A stretch of DNA of 64,000 nt from JAKLIH01 sp964618955 (GCA_964618955.1 CAZUBO010000003.1:1-64000); one strand, 5' to 3'. Shown: positions 1-10,443, counted from the first letter of the stretch. Made by a program: numbers and translations. Notes: generated by a model not told the origin, from the sequence alone.

Positions 1-24
1 CCAGAAGATTCAACTACTAATTAA
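1..24 (+). CDS. C-terminal end of an upstream gene (partial)
   Basis: The first 24 bases read as PEDSTTN followed by TAA, and end nine bases before the rnc start. This spacing fits the last codons of a gene cut off by the window edge. Nothing identifies the family; it could also be non-coding. Confidence 0.35.
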   Translation, partial: PEDSTTN

Positions 25-32
25 AATATATT

Positions 33-797
33 ATGTCTACTGTTGAAGCTCGTAAAGAAGAAGCTTTAAAATATTTTGAAGAAAGATTCAAAATACATAT
101 CAAAAACAAAGATTTCTTTTTAGAGGCCCTAACTCATAGTTCGTTTATCAACGAAAACAAGAAATGACCTTTCTCACATAACGAACGTTTAGAATTCTTA
201 GGAGATGCCGTTTTGCAACTTTGTAGTTCGGATTTCATCTATTTTGAATATCCTGATTATGCCGAAGGAGTATTAACTCCACTTCGTTCTAATCTCGTTA
301 ATTCTTTAATGCTTTCAAAAATTGCTTTATCCTTAAATCTTCATAAATACTTATTCATCTCCAAAGGGGAGAGAATGAGTGTGGATCAATTCCTAATGCA
401 ATTGGAGGATAAAACAATTGATGAATCCAAATTAAAATGCTATGTTCTAGCTGATGCTGTTGAATCGCTTTTTGGTGCAATCTATCTTGACCAAGGTTTC
501 GCTGTCGCTAAGAATGTTATCATTGATCTTTTGAAAGCTTTTGTTAAAGATGTCATTGTCAAAAGCAATCAAAAAGATCACAAGAGTCTATTACAAGAAA
601 AAATGCAAGAGCTGTATAAAAAAGCTCCAAATTACAAGGTTATTAAGTCAGTTGGCCCAGCCCATCAAGTATTCTATACTGTCATGACTTCTATCAATGG
701 CTTAGAATTAGGTATTGGTGAAGGCTGATCCAAGAAAGATGCTGAAGAGAAGGCTGCTGAGAATGCCTTAGAACAACAAACCTGAAGAAACGAATAA
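33..797 (+). CDS. rnc: Ribonuclease III
   Basis: A 254-aa RNase III, which cleaves double-stranded RNA in rRNA and mRNA processing. The N-terminal endonuclease domain carries the signature NERLEFLGDAVLQL and the second acidic motif DAVESLFGAIYLDQGF. A dsRNA-binding domain follows from about residue 180 and includes SKKDAEEKAAENAL. The ATG at 33 gives a normal family length. Three in-frame TGA codons (after NENKK, before SKKDAE, and four codons from the end) must be sense; they are read as Trp here, though none of these positions is diagnostic. The gene lacks a Shine-Dalgarno sequence. It precedes smc by about 1.4 kb, with a toxin-antitoxin pair between them. Confidence 0.93.
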
Positions 798-807
798 AAT
801 CAAATAA

Positions 808-866
808 TTAAAAACGAGAAGCATTGACTTTCGGACCAACCCTAAGTGCAGCTTCCCATCGTGATA
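808..866 (-). ncRNA. Candidate small RNA, convergent to rnc
   Basis: On the minus strand there is a strong promoter, TTGACG (complement of 894-899), a 16-nt spacer and TATAAT (complement of 872-877). About 60 nt downstream a GAAGC/GCTTC hairpin is followed by GTTTTT, an intrinsic-terminator pattern. No ORF with a ribosome site lies in it. It could be a short regulatory RNA, or only a terminator element for rnc with a fortuitous promoter. Confidence 0.4.
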
Positions 867-888
867 TCTACATTATATCATATCTTTA

Positions 889-917
889 AAAATCGTCAAC
901 ACTATGTTGACGATTTT
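889..917. repeat. 29-nt inverted repeat in a divergent promoter region
   Basis: AAAATCGTCAAC, five bases, GTTGACGATTTT: a perfect 12-bp inverted repeat. Its left arm contains the minus-strand -35 box of the small RNA. It ends a few bases before the plus-strand promoter of the MNT/HEPN operon, so a shared operator is plausible. Confidence 0.55.
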
Positions 918-920
918 CTA

Positions 921-949
921 TTGACAAATATAAAATAATTGTGTATAAT
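921..949 (+). promoter_or_regulatory. Promoter of the MNT/HEPN operon
   Basis: TTGACA at 921-926 and TATAAT at 944-949 with a 17-nt spacer: a consensus sigma-70 promoter 50 bp upstream of the gene start. Confidence 0.8.
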
Positions 950-961
950 TGTGGTATAAAG

Positions 962-979
962 TTACCACGAACGTGGTAA
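962..979. promoter_or_regulatory. Palindromic operator TTACCACG-AA-CGTGGTAA
   Basis: A perfect 8+2+8 palindrome just downstream of the promoter. Further copies of its half-site lie on both sides (GTGGTA near 951, CACCAC near 985). This is the expected arrangement for autoregulation of a toxin-antitoxin operon. Confidence 0.65.
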
Positions 980-999
980 ATTAACACCACAATATTATT

Positions 1000-1548
1000 A
1001 TGAATATTTCATTACGGTCAAAAGTCGTTCAAAAATTATTAAATTTTTTCTTTATTCATAAAGATGAGCGTTTTTATATAAGCGAATTATCAAAATGGAT
1101 TAAAGAAGAAAAATCAAATATCAATAAACAATTATCGAAACTATTGCTTGAAGGTATTTTGTCAGATGAATTTAAAGGCAATCAACATTATTTTTTTATT
1201 AATAAAGATTATCGTTTTTTAGACGAATATGAGACTATTATAAAAAAAACTTTTGGGATAGAAGCTATTCTAAAAGATAAGCTTTCAGCTATAAAAGGCA
1301 TTGATAAAGCAATAATATTTGGATCTTATGCTAGCAATAAAATGAAAATTGATAGTGATTTAGATCTTTTAATAGTAGGCACCTATGATATAAAAAAAGT
1401 TAGTCTTGTTTTAGCAACATTACAAAAAGAATGACGTTTAGAAATTAATACCGTCGAATATTCATTAGTGGAATATAATAAAAAATTAAAAACCAAAGAC
1501 AACTTTTTAATTAATGTTTTTAAAAACCCTATAATTAATATAATATAA
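1000..1548 (+). CDS. Nucleotidyltransferase-domain protein (MNT, MntA-like) with N-terminal winged helix
   Basis: 182 aa. The N-terminal ~75 residues resemble a winged-helix DNA-binding domain (ISELSKWIKEEKSNINKQLS). The second half is a minimal nucleotidyltransferase with the motif IIFGSYASNKMKIDSDLDLL, holding the GSxA signature and two catalytic aspartates. In MNT/HEPN toxin-antitoxin pairs this protein modifies and neutralises the HEPN RNase; the extra HTH suggests it also binds the palindrome upstream. One internal TGA near residue 145 is read through. The stop is 2 bp before the HEPN start, so the two are translationally coupled. Confidence 0.8.
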
Positions 1549-1550
1549 AT

Positions 1551-1970
1551 ATGACATTCAATAAAGATTTTTTTATAAAACAAAGTTTTGATTTAGCAAC
1601 TATAAAAAGATATTTTAGTAAGGCTAAATCAAATTTACGTATTGCTCGTGATTCCAAAGAACCAGAAGTGAAATTTCACTTTTCTTATCTAGCCTTAATA
1701 CAAATAGGGATTACTTTAACTGCTACAAAGAATTACAGGGTTAAAAGCAAAGACGGTCACCACATAATGATCATTGAAAATTTAAGCGACATATTAGGAA
1801 ACAAAGATATAAATGCCATTGGTAATCGAATGAGGCAAAAGCGTAATTCTGATATTTATGGCGAAATTGCAGCAATTACTAGTAAAGAAGCTAGGGAATA
1901 CATGTCTTTTGTTGAGATGATATTAAAAGAGAGCGAAGAGTATGTATTTAAACAAAAACATCTTATCTAA
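1551..1970 (+). CDS. HEPN-domain protein, putative RNase toxin of the MNT/HEPN pair
   Basis: 139 aa, mostly alpha-helical, directly downstream of the MNT gene. The C-terminal third has RQKRNSDIYG, which matches the RN-containing HEPN motif (R-x4-6-H) except that Tyr takes the place of His. HEPN proteins of this kind are RNases or their inactive relatives. Assignment rests on the motif and the operon. The missing His leaves open whether it is catalytically active. Confidence 0.7.
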   Translation: MTFNKDFFIKQSFDLATIKRYFSKAKSNLRIARDSKEPEVKFHFSYLALIQIGITLTATKNYRVKSKDGHHIMIIENLSDILGNKDINAIGNRMRQKRNSDIYGEIAAITSKEAREYMSFVEMILKESEEYVFKQKHLI

Positions 1971-1993
1971 GTATTGTGAAAAATCAAAAAATC

Positions 1994-2203
1994 TGTTATT
2001 CTTTAGATATTAATATATATCATATTTAACTTTATTTATGTATTTACGNNNNNNNNNNNNNNNNNNNNNNNNNNNNNNNNNNNNNNNNNNNNNNNNNNNN
2101 NNNNNNNNNNNNNNNNNNNNNNNNNNNNNNNNNNNNNNNNNNNNNNNNTGTTATTCTTTAGATATTAATATATATCATATTTAACTTTATTTATGTATTT
2201 ACG
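1994..2203. other. Assembly gap (100 N) flanked by an identical 55-bp sequence
   Basis: Positions 2049-2148 are exactly 100 Ns, the usual placeholder for a gap of unknown size. The 55 bases before it (1994-2048) and after it (2149-2203) are identical and contain the smc start codon. Two contigs ending in the same 55-mer is what an unmerged assembly-graph node looks like, so the true sequence probably contains this segment once and lacks the gap. Confidence 0.9.
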
Positions 2204-4478
2204 TGAAATTGAAATTAAAGGATTTAAATCCTTTGCTGACAAAACTATCCTTCAATTCCCTCAAGGCATTAGCGCTATCGTAGGCCCTAATGGTTCTGGG
2301 AAGTCTAATGTTGTGGATGCTTTAAAATGAGTATTGGGTGAGCAAAGCTCAAAAAGCTTACGTACTGATAGCAGTGTGAACTTAATCTTCAGCGGTAACG
2401 AATTCAAACCTGCTGGCCAATCCGCTAAAGTTCGTTTGACTTTTGACGAAATTAATCGTCCTGATATTATCGATGCTAATACTCTCGAAATTGAAAAAGT
2501 AATTTACAGAGATGGTAAGACCGAATACTTTTTAAATAAAAAAGATGCTCGTCAGAAAGATTTAGTTGAATTACTAGCTTCTCTTCAATTAGGAACTAAA
2601 GGTCTTTCAATTATTAGCCAGGGAAGTATTGAAAACATTTTGAAAGTATCTCCTTTTGATCGTAAGATTATGTTCGAAGAGATTCTAGGTTTACGCCAAT
2701 TAGAAATTAAAAAAGAATCTTCCGAAAAGAAATTAGAAAATACCAATATCAATCTTGATAAAGTATCTGCCTTAATTAATGAGATTCTACCTCACTTTAA
2801 ATCTTTAAAGCGCTATGTTTCTCGTTTTGATAAACAACAAGAATATCAAAATGAATTAATTGAAAACAGTATTAAATACTATGGTTTTCGTTTTAAACAT
2901 TTAAAAGAAAACAATATTAAAATCAATCTTGAATTAAAAACTTTTGATGACAAAATTATTGCTATTGAAGATACTATCAATATTGAAAAAGGCAAACTAG
3001 GATTTACTGATATTAAAGATCAAAATGCTATCAGCGGTTTAAATCAAAAACAAAAAGAAATTGAAAATATTGTTAAAGAATTAAACAATCAAAAACAAAG
3101 TTTGGTTTACGAGATGGCAAAGCTTGAAGGCCAAATTGATGAGAAATTAATTGCCGAGCAAAGACTAAGTCAAGTAACACCAGTCCAAAAAGTTGAAAAC
3201 AAACCAAGATATATCAATCTTGATAATCTGTCTTCTAAGTTTTCAATTATCAAACAATTAATAAAAAACATTTTTGATTCTAACGATATCTTAGCTATCA
3301 AAAGCAATGTTGTTTCAATTGAAAAAGAATTAACTGAAATTTTAGAACCAACTAATGAATCTCCTGTTCCAATTGAAGTTGACAATTCCGAAAAAGTTAA
3401 TGAAATTAAAACTGCAATTGAAAGTCTCAAAACTAGAATTAATGAATTCAAAATTAAAATTGATGCTATTAATCAAGATATCCAAGCTAAAGATTTTGAA
3501 GCCAATGCCATTGAAGACGAGATTGAAAAAGAATCCAAACTTCAGCGCGAGATGTTCTCAACTATTGAACACAAGCAGCGAGAATTAATGGCTCTACAAC
3601 ATGAAAAACAATCTTTAACTCTTGAATTCGAAAAGAACAATATCAATATCGAGAATCTCAAGAATCAAGTATCAAGTATGAACCTTGATTTCGAATTCAT
3701 TGTAAATCATGAGAGTGTCAAAGACTTAGCTCTAGATGATATTGAACTCAAAGCAACTTATGACAAAATTGAACGTTTACGTGCTATACTCAACGAACTT
3801 GGCTTTGTTGACCAAAATATTATCGATGAATACAGTGACACTCAAAAGCGTATTGAATTCCTTGAAGTTCAAAAAGCTGATCTTGAAAAAGCCGTAGCTG
3901 ACTTACGTTCTATCATTAGAGAATTAGCAATCAAAATCAATAATACTTTTGAATCAGCTATTAAAGAGATTAATCATGAATTTAATAAATATCTTGAGAT
4001 GATCTTTGGCGGTGGTAAAGGCAATTTAGAGATTATTGAATTCAAAGACAAGCTTCCTAAAAAAGAAGAAGGGGAAGAATCTCAAGAAGTTTTACCTTTA
4101 GAATTAGAAAGCGAAAGAAAGATTGGACTTGAGATCAAAGTAAAACTTCCTAAGACAAAACTTGATGGTGTTGAAGCTTTGTCTGGTGGTGAAAAAAGTT
4201 TGGTATCTATTGCTTTGCTTTTTGCTATCGTCTCTCAAAGCAAACCTCCTATGCTAGTCATGGATGAAGTGGATGCTGCTTTAGACGAAGAGAATACTAG
4301 AAAATTCTCTAGCATCTTAAAAGAGCTTAGTACTAAAACTCAGTATTTAGTCATCACCCATAACTGACTTACCATGTCGAGTGCTAGTGTAATCTATGGT
4401 GTAACTATCGGCAAAGAGAAATTCTCTCAAATTCTTTCATTAGAATTAGAAGATTCAAGAGATTTTATGAAGAATTAA
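2193..4478 (+). CDS. smc: Chromosome segregation SMC-like ATPase, short form
   Basis: 761 aa. The N-terminal lobe has Walker A GPNGSGKSN at residues 31-39, followed by VVDALK-W-VLGEQSSKSLR, where TGA encodes a Trp conserved throughout SMC proteins. The C-terminal lobe has LSGGEKSLVSIALLFAI and Walker B MLVMDEVDAALDEEN. Between them are long charged coiled coils. Canonical SMC proteins are about 1150-1200 aa with a globular hinge between the coils; here that region is short and I see no hinge glycine motif. A second TGA near the end (THN-W-LTMS) is also in frame. It condenses DNA as a dimer, normally with ScpAB. Confidence 0.9.
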
Positions 4479-4481
4479 TAC

Positions 4482-4511
4482 GAAAAAGAGCTTTTTAAAA
4501 GCTCTTTTTCA
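4482..4511 (+). terminator. Intrinsic terminator after smc
   Basis: AAAAAGAGCTTTT paired with AAAAGCTCTTTTT, a strong stem followed by a T run, four bases after the smc stop. Confidence 0.85.
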
Positions 4512-4513
4512 GT

Positions 4514-4542
4514 TTGCAAAATATTGGTTTTTGTGTTAAAGT
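4514..4542 (+). promoter_or_regulatory. Promoter of the small gene at 4579
   Basis: TTGCAA at 4514-4519, 17-nt spacer, TAAAGT at 4537-4542, starting directly behind the smc terminator. Confidence 0.55.
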
Positions 4543-4578
4543 ATCATTAGTTATCAAAATTTTCTATGGGGGAATACA

Positions 4579-4911
4579 ATGGAAGAATTAATTAAAGTAA
4601 CGCTTGTTGGAGGTCGTAAATTATATCTCAGTACTATAAAAAATATTAAATCCCTATTTGATCCTGGAGACAGGGTAGAGTTTAGTAATGGGGATGAAGG
4701 AACTGTAGTGGGGTATGGAGATATACCTTTTCCGTCTTTTGCAACTCAGCATAAATGTATACCATCAAATGGCCAATTTACTTTATGCTTTGGCCGTTGT
4801 ACGGCTGTTTTTATCGCTTTGGATAAAAATAAAGGCAAAGTAAGCTACTTTTGTCGATACGATCCGCCACAAATAAAAGAAAAAAAAGAAGACGTTAAGG
4901 GGGGAATATAA
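4579..4911 (+). CDS. Hypothetical 110-aa protein, SD-led single-gene unit
   Basis: No family recognised. The first half looks like a small beta-barrel (VEFSNGDEGTVVGYGDIPF). Three Cys are spread over the middle (HKCIPSNG, TLCFGRC) and the tail is Lys-rich. It has a purine-rich Shine-Dalgarno (GGGGGA) 6 bases before ATG, unlike the long neighbours, plus its own promoter and terminator. There is no Trp and no internal TGA; it ends in TAA inside the terminator loop. It belongs to the group of small SD-led units in this window. Confidence 0.75.
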   Translation: MEELIKVTLVGGRKLYLSTIKNIKSLFDPGDRVEFSNGDEGTVVGYGDIPFPSFATQHKCIPSNGQFTLCFGRCTAVFIALDKNKGKVSYFCRYDPPQIKEKKEDVKGGI

Positions 4912-4925
4912 ATTCCTCCCTTTTA
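4899..4925 (+). terminator. Terminator overlapping the stop codon
   Basis: AAGGGGGGAA and TTCCTCCCTTTT pair around a short loop that contains the TAA stop at 4909-4911. Confidence 0.75.
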
Positions 4926-5006
4926 AATTAATTAATTGATTTTTTAATTATTCTTTGATATATTATCAATACTCTAATAATTAATAAAAAGCTTTAAAAA
5001 ATATTC

Positions 5007-7679
5007 ATGGCTACAAAAAAAGTAAAAAAAGTATCGCTTACTTCTGAAGAAAAATATGTTTATAGCTTTCAAAATGGCAAGGCCGAAGGCAATGGCACTA
5101 TGAAAGAAATTCTTGGTGGTAAAGGTGCTGGTTTAGCTGAAATGACTAATATCGGTATTCCTGTTCCTCCCGGATTTACTATCACTACCAAAGTTTGTAA
5201 TTACTATGATTTACATAACAAAAAATTATTAGCAAATTTCGATACCCAATTCTTAAATGCAATTTCTAAATTAGAAAAAGCTAGTGGTAAGAAATTTGAT
5301 GATGAAAAGAATCCTTTACTCGTCTCTGTTCGTTCCGGAGCTAAGTTCTCTATGCCAGGTATGATGGATACTATTTTAAACTTAGGCCTTAATGATAAAA
5401 CTGTTGAAGCATTAGCAAAGAAATCCAACAATCCTCGTTTTGCCTATGACTCTTATCGTAGATTCATTATGATGTTTTCTGATGTTGTTTTAGAAATCGA
5501 CAAAAAAGAATTCGAAGAATTACTTCATAAGATAAAAGAAGCTAAAGGTTTAAAATATGATTATGAAGTATCATATATTGATTTAAAAGATTTGATTGAA
5601 AAATACAAAAAGATGGTTAAAGCCAGAATTGGCAAAGACTTTCCTCAAGATGTTTTGACTCAACTCAAAATGGCTAGAGACGCTGTATTCAAAAGTTGGA
5701 ACAATCCTAGAGCTATTACTTATCGTCAGATAAATAAAATTCCTGATAATTTAGGAACTGCTGTTAACGTTCAAGCTATGGTCTTTGGTAATATGGGTGA
5801 CGACTGTGCTACTGGCGTAGGCTTTACTCGTAATCCTGCTACTGGCAAAAAAGAATTCTATGGTGAATACTTGATCAACGCTCAAGGTGAAGATGTTGTT
5901 TCAGGTGTTCGTACTCCAAAGCCAATCACTAATTTGAAAAACGACATGCCAAAAGTCTATAAACAATTAGTTGAAGTCACTACTCGTTTGGAGAAGCACT
6001 ATAAAGACATGCAAGATTTTGAATTCACAATTGAAAATGATATCTTATACATGCTTCAAACTCGTAGTGGTAAAAGAAGTATCAGAGCTGGTATCAAAAT
6101 TGCTGTTGAGATGGTTAAAGAAAAATTAATTACCATTAACGAAGCTTTAATGCGTATTGATCCTAATCAAATCAATCAACTTCTTCATCCAATCATTGAT
6201 CCTAAGGCTAAATTAGATATTATCGCTAAAGGTCTTCCTGCTTCTCCTGGAGCTGGTACTGGTAAAGTTGTCTTTGATCCTGATGAAGCTGTTGCTATGT
6301 CAGAAGCTGGTGAAAAAGTTGTTTTGGTTAGAGATGAAACTTCACCTGATGATATCAATGGTATGAATGTCGCCCAAGGTATTCTAACTGCCAGAGGTGG
6401 TATGACGTCTCACGCAGCTGTAGTAGCTCGTGGTATGGGCAAATGTAGCGTTGTTGGCTGTGAAGACATCAAAATCGACATGGCTAAAAAATGTTTTTCT
6501 GCTGGGGATATTATCATCAAAGAAGGTGACTATATCACCTTAGATGGAAATTCCGGTAATGTCATTTTGGGCAAAGCTAATACTATCATGCCTGAGATTG
6601 AAGGCGAATTCAAAACCTTCATGAAATGAGCTGATGAGATTGCTAAATTAAAAGTCAGAGCTAATGCCGATATTCCTCGGGATGCTAAAGTTGCTAGAAG
6701 CTTTGGCGCTGAAGGTATTGGTCTTTGTCGAACAGAGCATATGTTCTTTGATCCTCAAAGATTACCATATATGCAAGAAATGATTTTAGCTGATACGGAA
6801 GACGAAAGAATCAAGGCATTAGCCAAACTTCTTCCATTCCAAAAAGCTGATTTTTATGGCTTATTCAAAGAAATGAAGGGATTTCCAGTAACTATCAGAA
6901 CTCTTGATCCACCACTACATGAATTCCTTCCAAAAACAACTGAAGCTGCTAAAGAATTATCTTCTATTATCAATGTTCCTTTTGAAAAGATAATTAAAAA
7001 ATCTCAAGAGCTTCATGAGCAAAATCCAATGCTTGGCCATCGTGGTTGTCGTTTGGGTATTACTTATCCAGAAATAACCGAAATGCAAGTTCGTGCTATC
7101 ATGTCTGCTGCGTGTGAGATATATAAAAAGGATAAGATCAAAGTTGTTCCCGAAATCATGATTCCTTTAGTAGGGAATGTCAAAGAATTTATTGATCAAA
7201 GAGAATTATCAATCAAAACAATTGAAGCTGTATTAAAAGAATACAAAGTAAAGATTGATTACAAAATTGGTACTATGATTGAAGTTCCTCGTGCTGCTTT
7301 GACAGCTGATGAAATTGCATCCCAAGCTGAATTCTTCTCTTTTGGAACTAACGACTTAACTCAAATGGGTATGGGCTTCTCTCGTGATGATGCTGGTAAG
7401 TTTATCAAAATCTATTTGAACAAAAAGATTTTGGAAAATGATCCATTCCAAACTTTGGATCAAACGGGTATTGGCAAATTAATTGTTATGGCAATTAATC
7501 TCGGAAGAAAAGTTAAGAAGGATTTGAAATGTGGTATCTGTGGAGAACATGGCGGTGATCCTGAAAGTGTAAAATTCTGTCATCGTTCAAACCTCAACTA
7601 CGTCTCTTGTTCACCTTATCGTGTTCCTGTTGCTAAACTAGCTGCTGCTCAAGCAGTAATTGAAGAAAAGAAGAAATAG
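5007..7679 (+). CDS. ppdK: Pyruvate, phosphate dikinase
   Basis: 890 aa, the normal length. It interconverts pyruvate + ATP + Pi and PEP + AMP + PPi, probably serving glycolytic or gluconeogenic balance in a reduced metabolism. The N-terminal nucleotide-binding domain has GGKGAGLAEM and SVRSGAKFSMPGMMDTILN. The swivelling domain carries the phospho-His loop GGMTSHAAVVARGMGK. The C-terminal TIM barrel has AEGIGLCRTEHMFF and GICGEHGGDPESV. The single internal TGA (6627-6629) lies in KTFMK-W-ADEIAKLKV, where PPDKs have a conserved Trp, while SWNNPRAITYRQ uses TGG, so both codons mean Trp in one protein. No SD precedes the ATG. Confidence 0.96.
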
Positions 7680-7690
7680 CAATACAATAC

Positions 7691-7722
7691 AAAACCCACT
7701 GAATTCATCAGTGGGTTTTTGG
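7691..7722 (+). terminator. Intrinsic terminator after ppdK
   Basis: AAAACCCACTGA and TCAGTGGGTTTTT form a stem with a T run 12 bases after the stop. Confidence 0.85.
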
Positions 7723-7739
7723 TTTTAATTTTTTGATAA

Positions 7740-8921
7740 CTATAAATCAAAAAAATTAATATATTTTGAATTTGTTTTGTCTATATCTTTATTATAATAA
7801 ATATAGTTTAAATCAATCTTCGGATACGTTTCGCTAAATTTCGAATAATTTTTAGGAACTATTTTAGAAATTTTAAATTTGCTTTCGTAAGCTATTTTAT
7901 TATCAACTACAAAGTCTACTTCATGCTTATCAGCTGTGCCTCAGTAATTAATAGTTATCTCGTCATTAGTTTCCAATAGCTTTTTATAAATCATATTTTC
8001 TAAAATTTCGCCTTTATCATCTCTATGTTCTAATTTTTCGAAATTATTTAACAGAACATTTCGCAATCCGAAATCATTAAAATATATTTTATTCATTTTG
8101 GTAAGTTCCTTACGTAAATTATTAAAATACGGACTTACTAAATTAATATGAAAAGATTTCCTCATGATATATAGAAAGTTGTTTATAATTGTTTTAGAAA
8201 CGTTCAAAGTATTAGCTAGCTCGTTAAGATTTATCGTTTTGCCTATTTGGTCAGCCAACAAGACAAAAAGCTTATAAAAAATCTCGTCTTTTTGAATCCC
8301 AGCATCATCAATATCTCTTTTAGTATAGGCATAGGCAATTTCATGCAAAATCATTTTTTTCTCTTCAGTATCTTCAGTTAGGATTACTCTTGGATATCCA
8401 CCATAAGTAACATATTCATTCATTAATTCTTTTTTGTCGTTTGTATTTAAATCTTTAATCTTTAATTTCTTAGCTAGCAAGAATTCTTCAAATGAAAATA
8501 CATTAAGGAAAAAAATTCTTTTTCTTCCCGCTAAAGAATCTTTAAATTTTCTGTCGATATAAAAAGCTGAAGATCCAGTTACAATTAATTTAATTTTTCC
8601 TTTGTATTTGTCATAATTGAATTTAAGAAAATTCGAAGGATTCTTTAAATATTGTATTTCATCTATAAAAACATATTTTTTATCCTTTTCCAATCCATCA
8701 ATAACAGTTATTAAATTATCAGGATGTTCGTCCAATTTAGCTAACAGAGTAGGGTCTTCTAAACTAAAAAAGAAGCATTGTTTGCCTTCTTTTTTTAGTT
8801 TCTGATACATATGAAAAAGCATGGTTGTTTTGCCAGTTTGCCTAGGGCCAGTCATTAATGCTATCTCATCTGTATCCAAATAGTCTCAAACAGCATTGTA
8901 TATTGTACGTTTTATAAACAT
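7740..8921 (-). CDS. AAA-family ATPase with C-terminal DUF4143 / nuclease-like domain
   Basis: 393 aa. The N-terminal AAA_14 domain has Walker A GPRQTGKTT and Walker B KYVFIDEIQYL, with TGSSAFYI as sensor. The C-terminal half has the DUF4143 pattern, ending in KHEVDFVVDNKIAYESKF, a PD-(D/E)xK-like core. The function of this widespread family is unclear; proposals include defence and mobile-element regulation. Start at 8921 adds MFIKRTIYNAV-W-DYLD across a TGA, and a second TGA near the end (NY-W-GTADKHEV) restores the nuclease-like motif that a standard-code reading would cut off. A paralogous protein is at 60321. Confidence 0.85.
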
Positions 8922-8951
8922 AGTGATTAATTAGTATTTTTGTATAGTTAT

Positions 8952-8980
8952 ATATTATCAGATAATTTGTACTTTGTCAA
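8952..8980 (-). promoter_or_regulatory. Promoter of the DUF4143 ATPase gene
   Basis: On the minus strand TTGACA (complement of 8975-8980), 17 nt, TAATAT (complement of 8952-8957), 31 bp upstream of the gene start. Confidence 0.75.
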
Positions 8981-8981
8981 T

Positions 8982-9020
8982 GCCAAAAGTCCGTTTTATC
9001 GGATAAAACGGACTTTTGGC
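8982..9020. promoter_or_regulatory. 39-nt near-perfect palindrome upstream of the ATPase promoter
   Basis: GCCAAAAGTCCGTTTTATC, one base, GATAAAACGGACTTTTGGC: a 19-bp perfect inverted repeat. It lies between divergently transcribed genes (ATPase and hisS), one base beyond the ATPase -35 box. No gene ends here and no T run follows, so an operator is more likely than a terminator. Confidence 0.65.
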
Positions 9021-9154
9021 TTATCAAAAATCCTTTTTATCGAAATCAAATATTTCAATATATTCTGTATAAATATTTGTTTTATAATCGTCTTTTGCAT
9101 TATTTTCTTTTTTATGATATTATTTATATATAATTTAAATATTAAATACAAAAT

Positions 9155-10432
9155 ATGATTAGTTCAAAACCACCTTCTGGTATGAGAGATACTCTCCCAA
9201 ATGCCTTAAGACAAAAACAAAGAATTATAAATCAAATTAAACAAATCTTCGAGAAGTTTAATTATGACCCTATTGATACTCCAGTTCTGGAACGTATCGA
9301 GGTTTTAAATGGCAAATTTAGCAGTGAAGAAGAAAACGATAAATTAATTTTTCAAATTCAAAAACGTGGAGATAAATCTGAAGAAGGTTGTGACCTTGGT
9401 CTTCGCTATGATCTTACTGTTCCGCTATCGCGCTTCTATACTGAATATCAAAATGACTTACCTAAAGTTTTCAAACGCTATTGTATTGATAAAGTCTGAC
9501 GAGCTGAACGAGCTGGCCGTGGTAGATATCGTGAATTCTATCAATGTGATATTGATACTATCGGCTCATCTTCTAATCTAGTTGAAGCCGAGACTTTCTT
9601 AGCTTTAGCGCAAGCTTTAAAATGCTTTGATTTAAAGAATCTTTCTTTAAAAATCAGCTCTCGTGATTTCTTGAAGAAATTCTTAGAAAGTTTTGGCATT
9701 ACTGATTTAAAAACTTTTATGACTTGTCTTGATAAGCAAGATAAGATTGGTCTTGATGGTGTTTTGGACGAATTAAAATCAAAAAGTTTTAACGAATCTA
9801 CTTCTAAAAATATCTTAGATACTTTAAGTAATGATTCTGTTTTTGAATCTTATTGTAATTCTAAGCCAGAAATTATGGCTGTTATTAATCAAGTCAATAA
9901 TATCATTGATTTAGTAAAGCCTTCCCTAACAGACATTAATGTATATTTTTGTAAGACCTTAGTAAGAGGGTTTGATTACTATACTAGCACTATTTTTGAA
10001 TTCTATAGTCCTGAATTAGAATCCACCATTGCTGGTGGTGGCAGATATGATAGCCTAACTAGTATTTTCAATGGTAACAAAACTCCTGCTTGTGGAGGTT
10101 CTATTGGTATTGAAAGAATCTTTGGGCTATTAGAAGGTAAAGAAATTAAAAATGAAAAACAATCAGTTTTAATTGCTTTGTTCGACGAATCTATGAAGTC
10201 AGATTGTTTAGAATTATTAAATTACTTAATTCAAAACAATATTAATTCCGAAATATATTTAGAAGCTGATAAATTGAGCGATCAAATTAAATACGCTTTA
10301 TCAAAAGGTTGTAAATATTTAATTATCTATGGCCCTGACGAAAAGCAAAAGGGAATAGTAACAATTAAGAATTTAGAAACTAAAGAACAGCAAGAAGTAT
10401 CCAGAGATGATTTAAAAGATTACGATTGATAA
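9155..10432 (+). CDS. hisS: Histidyl-tRNA synthetase
   Basis: 425 aa, class II synthetase that charges tRNA-His. Motif 1 region PSGMRDTLP and TPVLERIEV; motif 2 FKRYCIDKV-W-RAERAGRGRYREFYQ; HisA motif LVRGFDYYTSTIFEF; motif 3 GGGRYDSLTSIF with GGSIGIERI; C-terminal anticodon-binding domain. The TGA at 9497-9499 sits on the invariant Trp of VWRAER, some of the best evidence for UGA = Trp. The last codons are GAT TGA TAA, so with recoding the protein ends in Trp and TAA is the stop. No SD. Confidence 0.96.
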
Positions 10433-10443
10433 TTTCAAAAATT

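Noticed and set aside
1383..1583. Minus-strand ORF inside the MNT gene
   Set aside because: Fully antisense to a gene with clear motifs; AT-rich shadow frame.
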